A stretch of 64,000 nucleotides of DNA from Lachnospiraceae bacterium AM48-27BH (GTDB taxonomy: Bacteria; Bacillota; Clostridia; Lachnospirales; Lachnospiraceae): the NCBI GenBank assembly GCA_003478355.1, contig QUFC01000003.1:98159-162158 (forward strand). Direction: 5' to 3'. Numbering within the stretch: the first letter of the stretch is position 1; each line of letters starts with the position of its first letter. The notes beneath the pieces were generated by a model, which was not told the origin of the DNA, searched no databases, and worked only from the letters and a program-made list of their open reading frames with translations. The translations under genes were made by a program, and so were the position numbers. This document shows, in pieces, positions 24,489 through 34,473 of the stretch.

Positions 24489-27400
24489 ATGAGCAGTAAA
24501 GTAAGAAGAGCCATGGACGGCAACGAAGCAGCAGCTTATGCCTCCTATGCGTTTACAGAAGTCGCAGCAATCTATCCGATTACTCCATCTTCACCGATGG
24601 CAGAGTTAGTTGATAAGTGGTCTGCCAATGGAATGAAGAATATTTTCGGTCAGCAGGTAAAACTGGTAGAGATGCAGTCTGAGTGTGGTGCAGTATCCGC
24701 GATGCATGGCGCGCTGGATACCGGTGTGATCGCAACCTCCTATACCGCATCCCAGGGTCTGATGTTAATGATCCCGACCATGTACCGTATCGCAGGCCAG
24801 TTAAAACCGGGTGTTATCCACGTTGCTTCCAGAAACGTAGCAACCCACGCCATCTCCATTAACGCAGAGCAGTCCGATGTTATGGCATGCCGCCAGACAG
24901 GATTTGCATTATTAGCATCTTCCAGCGTACAGGAAGCCATGGATTTAGGAGCGGTTGCACATCTTTCTGCGATCAAGGGCCATGTTCCATTTTTACATTT
25001 CTTTGATGGATTCCGTACTTCCCATGAGATCCAGAAGGTAGACTGCCTGGATTATGAGGATTTAAAGAATTTAGTTGACTGGGAAGAACTGGACAAGTTC
25101 CGTAAGAACGCACTGAACCCAGAGCATCCGGTTCTGCGTACCACCGGACAGTATTCTGATACATACTTCCAGAGCCGTGAGGCATGTAATACCTGGTATG
25201 ACGCACTTCCAGATGTGGTGGAAGAGTACATGAACAAGATCAACGAACTGACAGGCCGTGATTACAAGCCATTTAACTACTATGGCGCTCCGGACGCAGA
25301 GCATGTGATCGTGGTGATGGGTTCCGCAAGCGGATGTATCCGTGAGACCGTGGACTACTTATTAGCAAAGGGCGAGAAGGTCGGATTTATCGATGTTCAT
25401 CTGTATCGTCCATTTTCTGCAAAACATTTCCTGGCACAGCTTCCTGAAACTGTGAAGAGAATTACTGTCAATGATCGTACCAAAGAGCCAGGAGCTGTTG
25501 GCGAGCCTCTGTACGAGGATGTATGTTCCGTGATCTTAGAGTCCGGCAAAGACATCGACGTATACGCATGCCGCTTCGGTCTGGCAAGTAAGGATTACAC
25601 ACCTGCCCAGGTCATTGCTGAGTATGACAATATGAAGGCAGCAGAGCCAAAGAACCATTACACCATCGGTATCAATGATGATGTGACCCATCTGTCTCTG
25701 CCGGTTGGCCCAGAGGTGAACACCATTCCAGAAGGAACCATCAGCTGCAAGTTCTGGGGACTTGGTTCTGACGGTACCGTTGGCGCAAATAAGAACACCA
25801 TCAAGATCATTGGCGATCATACCGATCTGAATGTACAGGCTTATTTCGAGTATGACGGCAAGAAATCCGGCGGTGTGACCAGATCCCATTTACGTTTTGG
25901 TAAAGCGCCGATCCATTCCACTTATCTGGTAAATCACGCAGACTTTATCGCCTGCCATAACAAGTCCTATCTGGACCGCTATGACATTCTGGCAGAGGCA
26001 AAAGAGGGTGCGAATGTCTTAATTACCTGTGACTGGAAGGGCGAAGAGTTAGAGAAGCATTTAACTCCATTATTTAAGAAAACAGCCGCTCAGAAAAAGA
26101 TCCATTTATACACCATCGACTCTACTGCAATCGCTGCAGAGTTAGGTCTGGGCAGCAGAACCAATACCATTTTACAGGCTGCATTCTTCAAGATCACCGG
26201 GATCATCCCGATCGAAGAAGCAGTGGAATATATGAAGAAAGCCATCTTAAAATCCTACGGCAAGAAGGGCGAGAAGGTCATCAACATGAACTACGCCGCT
26301 GTGGATAAGGGTGTTGAGATGGTAGAAGAGGTAGAAGTACCTGCAAGATGGGCAGACATCACAGTTGAGGCAGAGAAGGTGGACGAGAACCTTCCAAAAT
26401 GGATCAAGAACATCCAGATCCCGGTAAATTCCATGAAGGGTGACAACATTCCGGTCAGCGAGTTTATGGATCTGCCAGATGGAACCATGCCACAGGGAAC
26501 CTCCAAATATGAGAAACGTGGTATCGCAGTCAACGTTCCGGTATGGAACAGTGAGAAATGTATCCAGTGTAATATGTGTTCCTATGTATGTCCACACGCT
26601 TGTATCCGTCCATTCCTGGCAACTGAGGATGAGGCAAAGAACGCTCCAGAGGGCTTTACCATGGTTCAGGCGAAGGGCAAAGGTATGGAGAACTACCAGT
26701 ACCGGATCCAGACATCCGTGCTTGACTGTACCGGATGCGGAAGCTGCGTAAACGTATGTCCTGCAAAAGAGAAAGCGATCACCATGGAGCCGTTAGATGC
26801 TCATCGTGACCAGGCAGAGAACTGGGAGTATGCGCTCTCCTTATCTCCAAAGAAGAACCCATTAGGAACCAGTACCGTAAAGGGCAGCCAGTTCGAACAG
26901 CCGCTGTTAGAGTTCCCAGGCGCATGCCCAGGATGCGGCGAGACTCCATATGCAAAGCTGATCACCCAGTTATTCGGTGACCGGATGTACATTGCTACCG
27001 CAACCGGATGTTCCCAGGTTTGGGGTACCAGCTTCCCATCCTTCCCATATACCACCAACCACAAGGGTCATGGTCCTGCAGTGGGCGGCTCCCTGTTTGA
27101 GAACAACGCAGAGTACGGTATGGGAATGTGGTTATCCGTTGAGCAGCAGAGAAGTAAACTGGCAATGCACGCACAGGCTCTGGCAGATTTAACTGATGAT
27201 GAGGCAGTAAAAGAGGCTGCATTAAACTGGATCGCAAACATCGATGATACCGAAGGCTCTGTAGTATCCGGCGAGGCATTTAAGAAAGCCATCGAGGCGC
27301 ATGCAGCAACAGACGCTGAAAAAGCAGATATTGCAGAGATCAAAGCAAATTACGATCAGCTGACCAAGAAATCCGTATGGTTCTTCGGAGGCGACGGCTG

Positions 27401-28013
27401 GGCTTATGATATCGGTTACGGCGGATTAGACCATGTACTGGCTTCCGGAGCGAATGTAAATGTGATGGTATTTGATACTGAGATCTACTCCAATACCGGC
27501 GGACAGGCTTCCAAGTCCACACCTACCGGCGCAGTAGCGCAGTTCGCTGCAGCAGGTAAGAGAAATAAGAAGAAAGATTTAGGAATGATGGCGATGAGCT
27601 ACGGTGATGTCTATGTGGCACAGGTAGCCATGGGTGCAAATCCGGCTCAGTTCTTAAAGGCTGTCTTAGAAGCAGAAAGCTACAATGGTCCATCCTTGAT
27701 CATCGCATACGCTCCATGTATCAGCCACGGCTTACGTTGCGGCATGAGCGATGTACAGGGCGAGATCAAACGTGCCGTTGAGGTTGGATACTGGCACTTA
27801 TACCGCCACGATCCACGTCTGGCAGCTGAGGGCAAGAATCCATTTGTCCTGGATTCCAAGGAACCACAGGGCGACTTCAGAGCATTTTTACGTGGCGAGG
27901 TACGTTTCTCATCTCTTGAGAGAACCTTCCCAGAGGTGGCGGATGAGCTCTTTAAGAAGACCGAAAAAGAAGCGATGGCAAGATATGCAAAATACAAAGC
28001 GCTTGCACAGTAA
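24489..28013 (+). CDS. nifJ: Pyruvate:ferredoxin (flavodoxin) oxidoreductase
   Basis: 1174-aa single-chain PFOR, the usual length. It oxidises pyruvate (or, more slowly, other 2-oxo acids) with CoA to acyl-CoA, CO2 and reduced ferredoxin. Order: pyrimidine-binding domain from the N-terminus (AVYPITPSSPMAELVDKW-like start), a middle CoA/transketolase-C region, a 2x[4Fe-4S] ferredoxin insert (CIQCNMCSYVCPHAC and CTGCGSCVNVCPAKEKA, about 690-760), a cluster-proximal region PGACPGCGETPY, and the TPP-binding GDGWAYDIGYGGLDH. Start after AGGTAGGAAAACA. First gene of the LacI-controlled operon. Confidence 0.97.
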   Translation: MSSKVRRAMDGNEAAAYASYAFTEVAAIYPITPSSPMAELVDKWSANGMKNIFGQQVKLVEMQSECGAVSAMHGALDTGVIATSYTASQGLMLMIPTMYRIAGQLKPGVIHVASRNVATHAISINAEQSDVMACRQTGFALLASSSVQEAMDLGAVAHLSAIKGHVPFLHFFDGFRTSHEIQKVDCLDYEDLKNLVDWEELDKFRKNALNPEHPVLRTTGQYSDTYFQSREACNTWYDALPDVVEEYMNKINELTGRDYKPFNYYGAPDAEHVIVVMGSASGCIRETVDYLLAKGEKVGFIDVHLYRPFSAKHFLAQLPETVKRITVNDRTKEPGAVGEPLYEDVCSVILESGKDIDVYACRFGLASKDYTPAQVIAEYDNMKAAEPKNHYTIGINDDVTHLSLPVGPEVNTIPEGTISCKFWGLGSDGTVGANKNTIKIIGDHTDLNVQAYFEYDGKKSGGVTRSHLRFGKAPIHSTYLVNHADFIACHNKSYLDRYDILAEAKEGANVLITCDWKGEELEKHLTPLFKKTAAQKKIHLYTIDSTAIAAELGLGSRTNTILQAAFFKITGIIPIEEAVEYMKKAILKSYGKKGEKVINMNYAAVDKGVEMVEEVEVPARWADITVEAEKVDENLPKWIKNIQIPVNSMKGDNIPVSEFMDLPDGTMPQGTSKYEKRGIAVNVPVWNSEKCIQCNMCSYVCPHACIRPFLATEDEAKNAPEGFTMVQAKGKGMENYQYRIQTSVLDCTGCGSCVNVCPAKEKAITMEPLDAHRDQAENWEYALSLSPKKNPLGTSTVKGSQFEQPLLEFPGACPGCGETPYAKLITQLFGDRMYIATATGCSQVWGTSFPSFPYTTNHKGHGPAVGGSLFENNAEYGMGMWLSVEQQRSKLAMHAQALADLTDDEAVKEAALNWIANIDDTEGSVVSGEAFKKAIEAHAATDAEKADIAEIKANYDQLTKKSVWFFGGDGWAYDIGYGGLDHVLASGANVNVMVFDTEIYSNTGGQASKSTPTGAVAQFAAAGKRNKKKDLGMMAMSYGDVYVAQVAMGANPAQFLKAVLEAESYNGPSLIIAYAPCISHGLRCGMSDVQGEIKRAVEVGYWHLYRHDPRLAAEGKNPFVLDSKEPQGDFRAFLRGEVRFSSLERTFPEVADELFKKTEKEAMARYAKYKALAQ

Positions 28014-28024
28014 GGAGAAAACAT

Positions 28025-29145
28025 ATGGGTAAGCTGATTGAGAAGCTATTAGGGGGCAACACAGGAAGTGTTGTAACTGTGGAACCGGATTATATCGTGA
28101 TCAATGACGGTGTATCCCATGCAGCTGTGGATGAAATATCCACAGTTGCATACCCACAGAAGGTACTGGTGATCTATGATCATGACGTACCAACGGAAGA
28201 CCGGAGGCGGCAGCCATTTTAAGAAAAAATCTGGCATTTGCGGAAGAATATCACTGTCAGTACATCCAGGCAGAGGGAACCGGTTACCAGTACATGGTTA
28301 ATGAAGTGGTAAAACCGGGCCAGATCATCATCGGCGGCGGTTCCCACGGAAGTATTTTCGGGGCTAAGGGCGCACTTGGAATCAATGTGAGCATTCCGGA
28401 GCTTGCCAGAGTGACCGAGACCGGACGTTACAGCATCGTGGTTCCGGAGACTGTGGAGATCAGCCTGAAGGGAAGTTTAAAAGAAGGGGTCAGCATCATG
28501 GATGCAGCATTTTCCTTCTTAAAACAGGCAGGTGATGTGAAACGGAAATCCCTGGAATTCTACTGCCCGACCTTAGACCAGCACGAGAAAGAGGTGCTGT
28601 GCAGCATGGCATGTTTAAGCGGCGCGTATACGGCATTTACCGTAGAAGAGGAAGGCACTCCGGTTCTGACTATGGATTTAGGAGCCGTGGAGCCAATGCT
28701 CATGCTTCCATGTGGTGACAGAAAAGACCAGAAGGACGCCAAGATCGTTCCTAAGACATCGAAAGCAGGTCTGGAGTTAAATGCAGGCCAGATCGGTGGC
28801 TATACCGGTGGTACTATTGAAGAACTGAGAAAAGCAGCTTCCATGTTAGACGGACAGAAACTGGCATTAGGCTTCCGCTTAAGCATCTGCCCGGCAACTA
28901 GCCGTGATTACATTCAGGCTGCGGAAGAAGGCATTCTTACAAAATTCATTGATTTTGGAGCACAGATCAACGCGGCAGGCGATCACAGTGTTGTAATCCA
29001 GGGCGCTGGAGCCATGGGACATGAGGAACGCCTGGTAACTACCGGACTGTATACCTTTGCAGGTTCCATGGGATGCGATGATGCAGAAGTTTATACAGGC
29101 TCTGTTGAAACAGTCATGAACGCTTCCTTTGCGAAGCAGATGTAA
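28025..29145 (+). CDS. Aconitase/LeuC-family paralogue lacking Fe-S cysteines (frameshifted in this sequence)
   Basis: About 373 aa when restored. The frame breaks at 28195-28196: ACGGAAGAC needs one more G, giving VPTGRPEAAAILRKNLAFAE. The fold markers of the aconitase superfamily remain (GQIIIGGGSHGSIFGAKGAL aligns with the GDSHT.t.GAfGa motif; SICPATSRDYIQAAEEGIL aligns with the PgS...A...G region). However, the three cluster cysteines are gone: the SCTN motif reads GGYTGG and the CxxC region reads AAGDHSVVIQGAGAMG. It is therefore unlikely to bind [4Fe-4S]. It sits 12 nt upstream of the intact LeuD-LeuC fusion, so it may be a partner subunit or a divergent cofactor-free lyase. Start after AAGGAGAAAACAT. 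Confidence 0.75.
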
Positions 29146-29157
29146 GGAGGCGCAGTT

Positions 29158-30966
29158 ATGGAAAAAAAATTCAGTGGAAAAATCTGGAAATTTGGAAATG
29201 ATATTGATACAGATACCATTATTCCTGGAAAAAGAGGTACCATCCCGGATCGTAACGAGATGAAAAAATATGCGTTTGAACTGTTAAAGCCGGAATTCGG
29301 TTCAACCGTCCAGCCGGGAGATATCCTGGTGGCTGGAACCAACTTTGGCTGTGGTTCCAGCCGTGAGCAGGCAGCCACGGTTCTTTCTTACAATGGCGTC
29401 CGCTGCATCATCGCAAAGAGCTTTGCAAGAATTTTCTTCCGAAACGCATTTAACAGCGGCATCCTTCTTCTTACCTGTGACCAGATCCAGGATGTGTGCG
29501 AAGGCGGCGATATCGTTACCGTAGATGTCGATGCACAGACAGTCAGTGTAAACGGAAAGACCTTCAAGGTTGGTGCGGTTCCAGAAAATCTGTATAACAT
29601 CGTAGCAAATGGCGGTCTGATCGAAGATACGAAGAAGCGTCTGGCAGCAGGAAATATAAAGACAGAGATTTACCCTCTTTCCATTGAGCAGTGCCGCAAA
29701 AAAGGCTACACCATGGTGGAAAAGCTGTTAAAGAAGAATGCAGGCAAAGAGCACGTAGCTCCTGGTGATATTGTGATCACAAAGCCGGATATGTTCATGG
29801 TTCATGATATTTATACCACCTACCTGTTAGAAACGATGAAGCAGATCGGTGCAGATAAGATCGATGATCCGGACAAGGTAACTATTGTCTGGGATCACTG
29901 TATGCCGACTGCTGTTGCAAAGAATGACTATGATCATTATGAAGCAGGTCTGGAGCTGGCTAAGAAATATGGCATCAAGAAGCTCCATATCGGTGAAGGC
30001 ATCTGCCACACGATCATGCATGAAGCAAAGTATGCGAAACCAGGCGAGATCGCGACTGCAACGGACAGCCATACCACCACTTATGGCGGTGCCGGAAACT
30101 TCTGCTCCGGTATTGGTACGGCAGAAATGGCAGCAGCCCTGATCACCGGAGAACTTTGGTTTAAGGTTCCGGAAGCAATCAAGATCGTATTAAACGGACA
30201 TTTAAGAGACGGCGTGATGAGTAAGGACGTGATCCTGCGTATCTTAGGCGATATCAAGGCAGATGGCGGACAGTACAAATCTCTGGAGTTCACCGGTCCT
30301 GCAGCCCATGAGATGAGCATGGAGCAGCGTTTTACCGTTGCAAACATGGCGCTGGAGGCAGGCGCAAAGTGCGGTCTGTTTGAAGCCGATGAAAAGACAG
30401 CAGAATACTACGGAATGCCATTAGAGGACATTGACTGGGTATGTGTCGATGAGGAAGCAAAGTATGAAAAGGTACTTACCTACGATGTGAGCGAACTGGA
30501 ACCACAGCTGTCCTGTCCACAGGGCGTTGACAATGTCCATCCGATCAGTGAAATAAAAGGCACCAAGATGGATGAGGTATATCTGGGAAGCTGCACCAAT
30601 GGAAGTATTGAAGACATGGAAGTGGCTGCCAGGATCTTAAAGGGCCGCAAAGTGGCAAAGGGACTGCGCTTTATCGTTGTTCCGGCGACCAATACCATTT
30701 TCAAGCAGGCGATTGAAAGAGGTTATATCAAGACCTTTATCGAAGCTGGAGCAGTCATCTGCCATCCATGCTGCGGACTGTGCTGTGGTATGCCATATGG
30801 CCTGATGACAGATGATGAGCGTATCCTTCTGACAGCAAACCGTAACTTTATCGGACGTCAGGGAACCAAGAAAACATTAAGCTATCTGTCAAGCCCTGCG
30901 GTTGCAGCAGCAACGGCGATCATGGGCGTTGTAACAGATCCGGCAGATTTACCGGAACTGGTGTAA
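29158..30966 (+). CDS. Fused LeuD-LeuC-type hydro-lyase (isopropylmalate/methylmalate dehydratase family)
   Basis: 602 aa. The small-subunit (LeuD, swivel) domain comes first, about residues 1-165 (FGNDIDTDTIIPGKRGTIPD, GCGSSREQAATVL). The large subunit (LeuC) follows, about 185-602 (ATDSHTTTYGGAGNFCSG). The Fe-S ligands are C479 (GSCTNGS), C539 and C542 (CGLC), with NRNFIGRQG downstream. It isomerises 2-hydroxy acids by dehydration and rehydration; family substrates are isopropylmalate, citramalate, homocitrate and citrate. The catabolic neighbours (PFOR, Ptb, Buk, 2HCT carrier) argue against a leucine role. The small-before-large fusion is uncommon. Start after GGAGGCGCAGTT. Confidence 0.88.
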   Translation: MEKKFSGKIWKFGNDIDTDTIIPGKRGTIPDRNEMKKYAFELLKPEFGSTVQPGDILVAGTNFGCGSSREQAATVLSYNGVRCIIAKSFARIFFRNAFNSGILLLTCDQIQDVCEGGDIVTVDVDAQTVSVNGKTFKVGAVPENLYNIVANGGLIEDTKKRLAAGNIKTEIYPLSIEQCRKKGYTMVEKLLKKNAGKEHVAPGDIVITKPDMFMVHDIYTTYLLETMKQIGADKIDDPDKVTIVWDHCMPTAVAKNDYDHYEAGLELAKKYGIKKLHIGEGICHTIMHEAKYAKPGEIATATDSHTTTYGGAGNFCSGIGTAEMAAALITGELWFKVPEAIKIVLNGHLRDGVMSKDVILRILGDIKADGGQYKSLEFTGPAAHEMSMEQRFTVANMALEAGAKCGLFEADEKTAEYYGMPLEDIDWVCVDEEAKYEKVLTYDVSELEPQLSCPQGVDNVHPISEIKGTKMDEVYLGSCTNGSIEDMEVAARILKGRKVAKGLRFIVVPATNTIFKQAIERGYIKTFIEAGAVICHPCCGLCCGMPYGLMTDDERILLTANRNFIGRQGTKKTLSYLSSPAVAAATAIMGVVTDPADLPELV

Positions 30967-30999
30967 TTAGCCTGTGATTTACGGGCAGGAGGAAAAACA

Positions 31000-31893
31000 A
31001 TGATCAAAAATTTTGAACAGTTAAAAGAAATGCTCTGTTCCATGCCAGTAAAACGCCGTGTGGCAGTGACTCCGGCACAAGACGAGCATACGCTGGAAGC
31101 CATCAGCCATGCATATAAAGATGGCATGGTGGAGCCGGTTCTGATCGGTGATGAGGCAGCAATCCGTGAAATTCTGAATAAGCTTGGGGTTTCTGCGGAG
31201 GGCATGACGATCATCCATGTGCCGGATCCGACCGAGGCCATCCAGAAAGCAGCAGATATGGCAAGAGACGGCGAAGTAGACTGCATCATGAAGGGCAAGA
31301 CTGAGACAGGCGCCCTGATGAAGGTTTTAGTAAACCGTGAGAGAGGCATCCGTAAGAATGATACCATGAGCCTTCTGGCATTTATGGAGAGCCCAAATTA
31401 CCATAAGGTATTTGCTATCACGGATGTCGGCTTACTGACTTACCCGACCAAGGAGCAGAAGAAAGCAGCCATCGCAAACGCAGTGGAAGCGTTTCATGCC
31501 CTGGGCGTGGAGGAGCCCAAGGTAGCCATTCTGGCGGCTGTAGAGAAGGTGAATCCGAAAATGAAGGAGACCGTGGAAGCAGCAGAGATCAAGGAAGAGG
31601 GTGTTCCTGGATGTATCATCGAGGGACCAATCAGCTATGATCTGGCGATGGACCCACAGTCCGCACCGATCAAGGGCTATGTAAGCCCGGTGGCAGGTGA
31701 CGCAGATCTTCTGGTTGTTCCGGATATCGTCAGCGGCAATATCGCGGCAAAGACCATTACCGTTATCGGCGGAGGCCGAACCGGCGGCGTGGTCTTAGGA
31801 GCCAAGGTTCCTGTTTTATTAGTATCACGTGCAGCAAGTGCAGATGATAAATATATGTCCATCGTCATTGCGGCGTTAGTGGGCACAAAATAG
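31000..31893 (+). CDS. ptb: Phosphate acyltransferase (phosphate butyryltransferase type)
   Basis: 297-aa member of the phosphate acetyl/butyryltransferase family (KRRVAVTPAQDEHTLEAISH, CIMKGKTETGALMKVLVNRE, VSPVAGDADLLVVPDIVSGN). It converts an acyl-CoA to acyl-phosphate, which butyrate kinase downstream uses to make ATP. Length is that of Ptb (about 300 aa). The acyl group may be butyryl, propionyl or another short chain. Start after AGGAGGAAAAACA. In the LacI-controlled operon, 33 nt after the LeuDC fusion. Confidence 0.88.
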   Translation: MIKNFEQLKEMLCSMPVKRRVAVTPAQDEHTLEAISHAYKDGMVEPVLIGDEAAIREILNKLGVSAEGMTIIHVPDPTEAIQKAADMARDGEVDCIMKGKTETGALMKVLVNRERGIRKNDTMSLLAFMESPNYHKVFAITDVGLLTYPTKEQKKAAIANAVEAFHALGVEEPKVAILAAVEKVNPKMKETVEAAEIKEEGVPGCIIEGPISYDLAMDPQSAPIKGYVSPVAGDADLLVVPDIVSGNIAAKTITVIGGGRTGGVVLGAKVPVLLVSRAASADDKYMSIVIAALVGTK

Positions 31894-31903
31894 GGGGAAA
31901 CAA

Positions 31904-33238
31904 ATGGAGAAGAAATTAAATTTTAAGGTGTGCGGGCTTCCTGCAAAGTATTTTATTCCGTTTTTCATCATTGTGATGGCAAGTGTTTATCTTGGATTTA
32001 TGCCAAAGGTGAAAATCTATTCCAACGATGCGGGAACCTATATGGCAACCAGCTTTGTTATGACGATCGCCTTTTTGATGGCAGTCGGTGGACTGTTTTT
32101 CTGGCTGGGCAACACGATCCCGATCGTCAATAACTATCTCGGCGGCGCATGTCTGCTTCCTTTATTAGGCGCATCTTTCTTAAATTACGTTGGTTTAGTT
32201 CCACAGGAACTGGTCAATGGTACCAAAGTCCTGATGGGCGGCGGCTTCCAGGATGCTTACATTGCCATGCTGCTGGTTGGTTCCATCTTAGTCATGGACC
32301 GCAAAGTGCTTCTTGGCGCAACTGCAAGATATATGCCAACCATTTTAGGAAGCCAGGTATTTGCCCTTGGTTTCTGTATGTTAGCTGGCCTGATCACAGG
32401 CTATGGCATTCCAGAGGCGTTATTTAACATTGGCGCTCCATGTATGTCCGGTGGCTCCGGCGGTGCTATGACCACACTTCCTGCTCTGTATACCAGCCTT
32501 GCAGGTGAGGACATGACTCATATGGCAGGACAGTTCTTATGCTACGCATCCATCGCAAACGTACTGGCTGTTGTTATGGCAGCGGTTGGTGGTGCGATCA
32601 CTTCCAAGATGAAGGGCTTAAACGGCAATGGAGATATTCTTAGAAAGCAGGGAGCTTCTATGCAGACGGAGAGTGAGAAACGTCCAGCAACCTCCGCTGA
32701 TTATGCAGCATTAGGCTCTGGTATCTTCATGAGCTTCTGTCTGTACCTGTTAGGTAATATTTTAGGACATATTCCAGGACTGAGCGTGATCCCGGGTCTG
32801 GCTTGGACCATCGTTCTGGGTATCATCATCAAATGTACCGGTATTTTACCAGATTCCTTAGGTGATAACTGCGTATACTCCATGAACTTTGCATTAAAAG
32901 CTCTGCTTCCAATGCTGATCGCAGGTATCAGTATCAACTCCCTGAAGTTCGCAACCTTAGCTGAGTTCTTCAGCATCGGTTCTTTCATCGTGATCTTCAT
33001 GGCAGTTCTGGGCGCATTCATCGGTGCGATGATCTTTGGTAAGATCTCCGGTCTGTGGTCTTATGAGGCGGGTGTTACCGCTGGCCTTTGCTGTTGCAAC
33101 ATCGGCGGTTCCGGCGACCTGGCAGTGTTATCTGCAGCAAACCGTATGAATCTGCTGGCATTCGCATCCATCTCCACCCGTATCGGCGGCGCACTGATGG
33201 TCATCTGGATCGGTCTGTTATATCCACTGTTCCACTAA
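31904..33238 (+). CDS. 2-hydroxycarboxylate transporter (2HCT family)
   Basis: 444-aa inner-membrane carrier of the CitS/CitP/MleP family. The two re-entrant loop motifs are present: APCMSGGSGGAMTTLPALY in the first half and CNIGGSGDLAVLSAANRM in the second, followed by the SISTRIGGALM stretch that holds the substrate-binding Arg in CitS. Family substrates are citrate, malate, lactate and other 2-hydroxycarboxylates, moved with Na+ or H+ or by exchange. Placement between ptb and buk makes it the likely uptake system for whatever the operon ferments. Start after GGGGGAAACAA. Confidence 0.9.
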   Translation: MEKKLNFKVCGLPAKYFIPFFIIVMASVYLGFMPKVKIYSNDAGTYMATSFVMTIAFLMAVGGLFFWLGNTIPIVNNYLGGACLLPLLGASFLNYVGLVPQELVNGTKVLMGGGFQDAYIAMLLVGSILVMDRKVLLGATARYMPTILGSQVFALGFCMLAGLITGYGIPEALFNIGAPCMSGGSGGAMTTLPALYTSLAGEDMTHMAGQFLCYASIANVLAVVMAAVGGAITSKMKGLNGNGDILRKQGASMQTESEKRPATSADYAALGSGIFMSFCLYLLGNILGHIPGLSVIPGLAWTIVLGIIIKCTGILPDSLGDNCVYSMNFALKALLPMLIAGISINSLKFATLAEFFSIGSFIVIFMAVLGAFIGAMIFGKISGLWSYEAGVTAGLCCCNIGGSGDLAVLSAANRMNLLAFASISTRIGGALMVIWIGLLYPLFH

Positions 33239-33281
33239 AATGGGCTAATTCAATATCGTTAAAATCAATTTTTGCCAAATA

Positions 33282-33322
33282 AATAGGGCATGGCGAGGCG
33301 GAGACGTCCGCCATGCCCTATT
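33282..33322 (+). terminator. Intercistronic hairpin between transporter and buk
   Basis: AATAGGGCATGGCG (33282-33295) and CGCCATGCCCTATT (33309-33322) form a perfect 14-bp stem. Only TTGCTT follows, so it is more likely an RNA-stabilising or partial-attenuation element than a full terminator. Confidence 0.6.
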
Positions 33323-33369
33323 GCTTCATAGGAAATTTTCAATTTTAAATAAGAAGGAGAACATAAAAT

Positions 33370-34473
33370 ATGAAATCATATAAAGTATTTGCCATCAACC
33401 CAGGCTCCACATCCACCAAGATCGCCATGTTCGAGGGCGACAAAGAGGTATTTTCCAAAAATGTTTCCCATGACGCGGAGAAGTTAAAAGAGTTTAAGGA
33501 GATCAGTGATCAGTTTGATTACCGGAAGGAAACCATTTTGAAAGAGCTGGCAGAGGCAGGACAGACCTTAGAGGGTGTGGATGCATTCTCTGCCCGTGGC
33601 GGTGGCCTGGTAAATGTAGAGGGTGGCGTGTATAAAGTAGGCGAGAAGCTGTTAGAGCATGCCCGTGTCGGTTACACCGTAAAGCATCCGGCAACCTTAG
33701 GTGCGCAGCTGGCTGACGCATTTGCCAAAGAGTATGGCGGTGTGGCATTTGTGGTCAATCCTCCGGATGTGGATGAGTTCACAGATGTTGCCAGAGTGAC
33801 TGGTCTGAAGGGAATTTACCGGGAAAGCCGTATCCATGCGTTAAACCAGAAGGAGATCGGCATCCGTTATGCAGCAAAATTGGGCAAAAAATACGAGGAC
33901 TTAAACCTGATCATCTGTCATATCGGCGGTGGAATCTCCGTAACAGCCCATAACCATGGAAAAATGGTAGATTCTAACGATATCGCCAATGGTGACGGTC
34001 CGATGGCACCGACCCGCTGCGGACAGCTTCCGGTAAAGGATGTTGTAACGATGTGCTTCTCTGGAAAATACACCGAGAAGGAGATGCGGGAGAAGATCAC
34101 AAAAACAGGCGGTCTGGTGGATCATTTAGGAACTTCTGACGCAAGAGAAGTCACTGAGATGATCAAAAATGGCAATCAGTACGCAAAACTGATCTATGAT
34201 GCCATGATCTATGAGATCGGCAAGACCGCAGGCTCCATGGCGGCAGTTCTGTGCGGAAAAGTAGACGGTATCATTTTCACCGGCGGTATTTCCCATGACA
34301 AATATGTAGTAGAGAAATTAACTGAAATGTTATCCTTCATCGCCCCGATCACCGTTATGGCAGGTGAGTTCGAGATGGAAGCCCTGGCAGCTGGTGCGAT
34401 CCGTGTGCTGAGCGGAAAAGAAGAGGCTAAGACTTATACCGGAATTCCGGTATGGAACGGGTTTAATGTATGA
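33370..34473 (+). CDS. buk: Butyrate kinase
   Basis: 367-aa ASKHA-fold acyl kinase. N-terminal phosphate-binding loop AINPGSTSTKIAMFEGDKEV, middle HIGGGISVTAHNHGKMVDSN and VDHLGTSDAREV, late IIFTGGISHDKYVVEKL. It transfers phosphate from butyryl-phosphate (or related short-chain acyl-phosphate) to ADP. With ptb it gives the ATP-yielding end of the pathway. Start after AAGGAGAACATAAAAT. It overlaps the next gene by 4 nt. Confidence 0.93.
   Translation: MKSYKVFAINPGSTSTKIAMFEGDKEVFSKNVSHDAEKLKEFKEISDQFDYRKETILKELAEAGQTLEGVDAFSARGGGLVNVEGGVYKVGEKLLEHARVGYTVKHPATLGAQLADAFAKEYGGVAFVVNPPDVDEFTDVARVTGLKGIYRESRIHALNQKEIGIRYAAKLGKKYEDLNLIICHIGGGISVTAHNHGKMVDSNDIANGDGPMAPTRCGQLPVKDVVTMCFSGKYTEKEMREKITKTGGLVDHLGTSDAREVTEMIKNGNQYAKLIYDAMIYEIGKTAGSMAAVLCGKVDGIIFTGGISHDKYVVEKLTEMLSFIAPITVMAGEFEMEALAAGAIRVLSGKEEAKTYTGIPVWNGFNV

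Noticed and set aside
29158..30966. Leucine biosynthesis operon
   Set aside because: The neighbours are PFOR, Ptb, Buk and a 2HCT carrier, no leuA is present and leuB is truncated; a catabolic role fits better.
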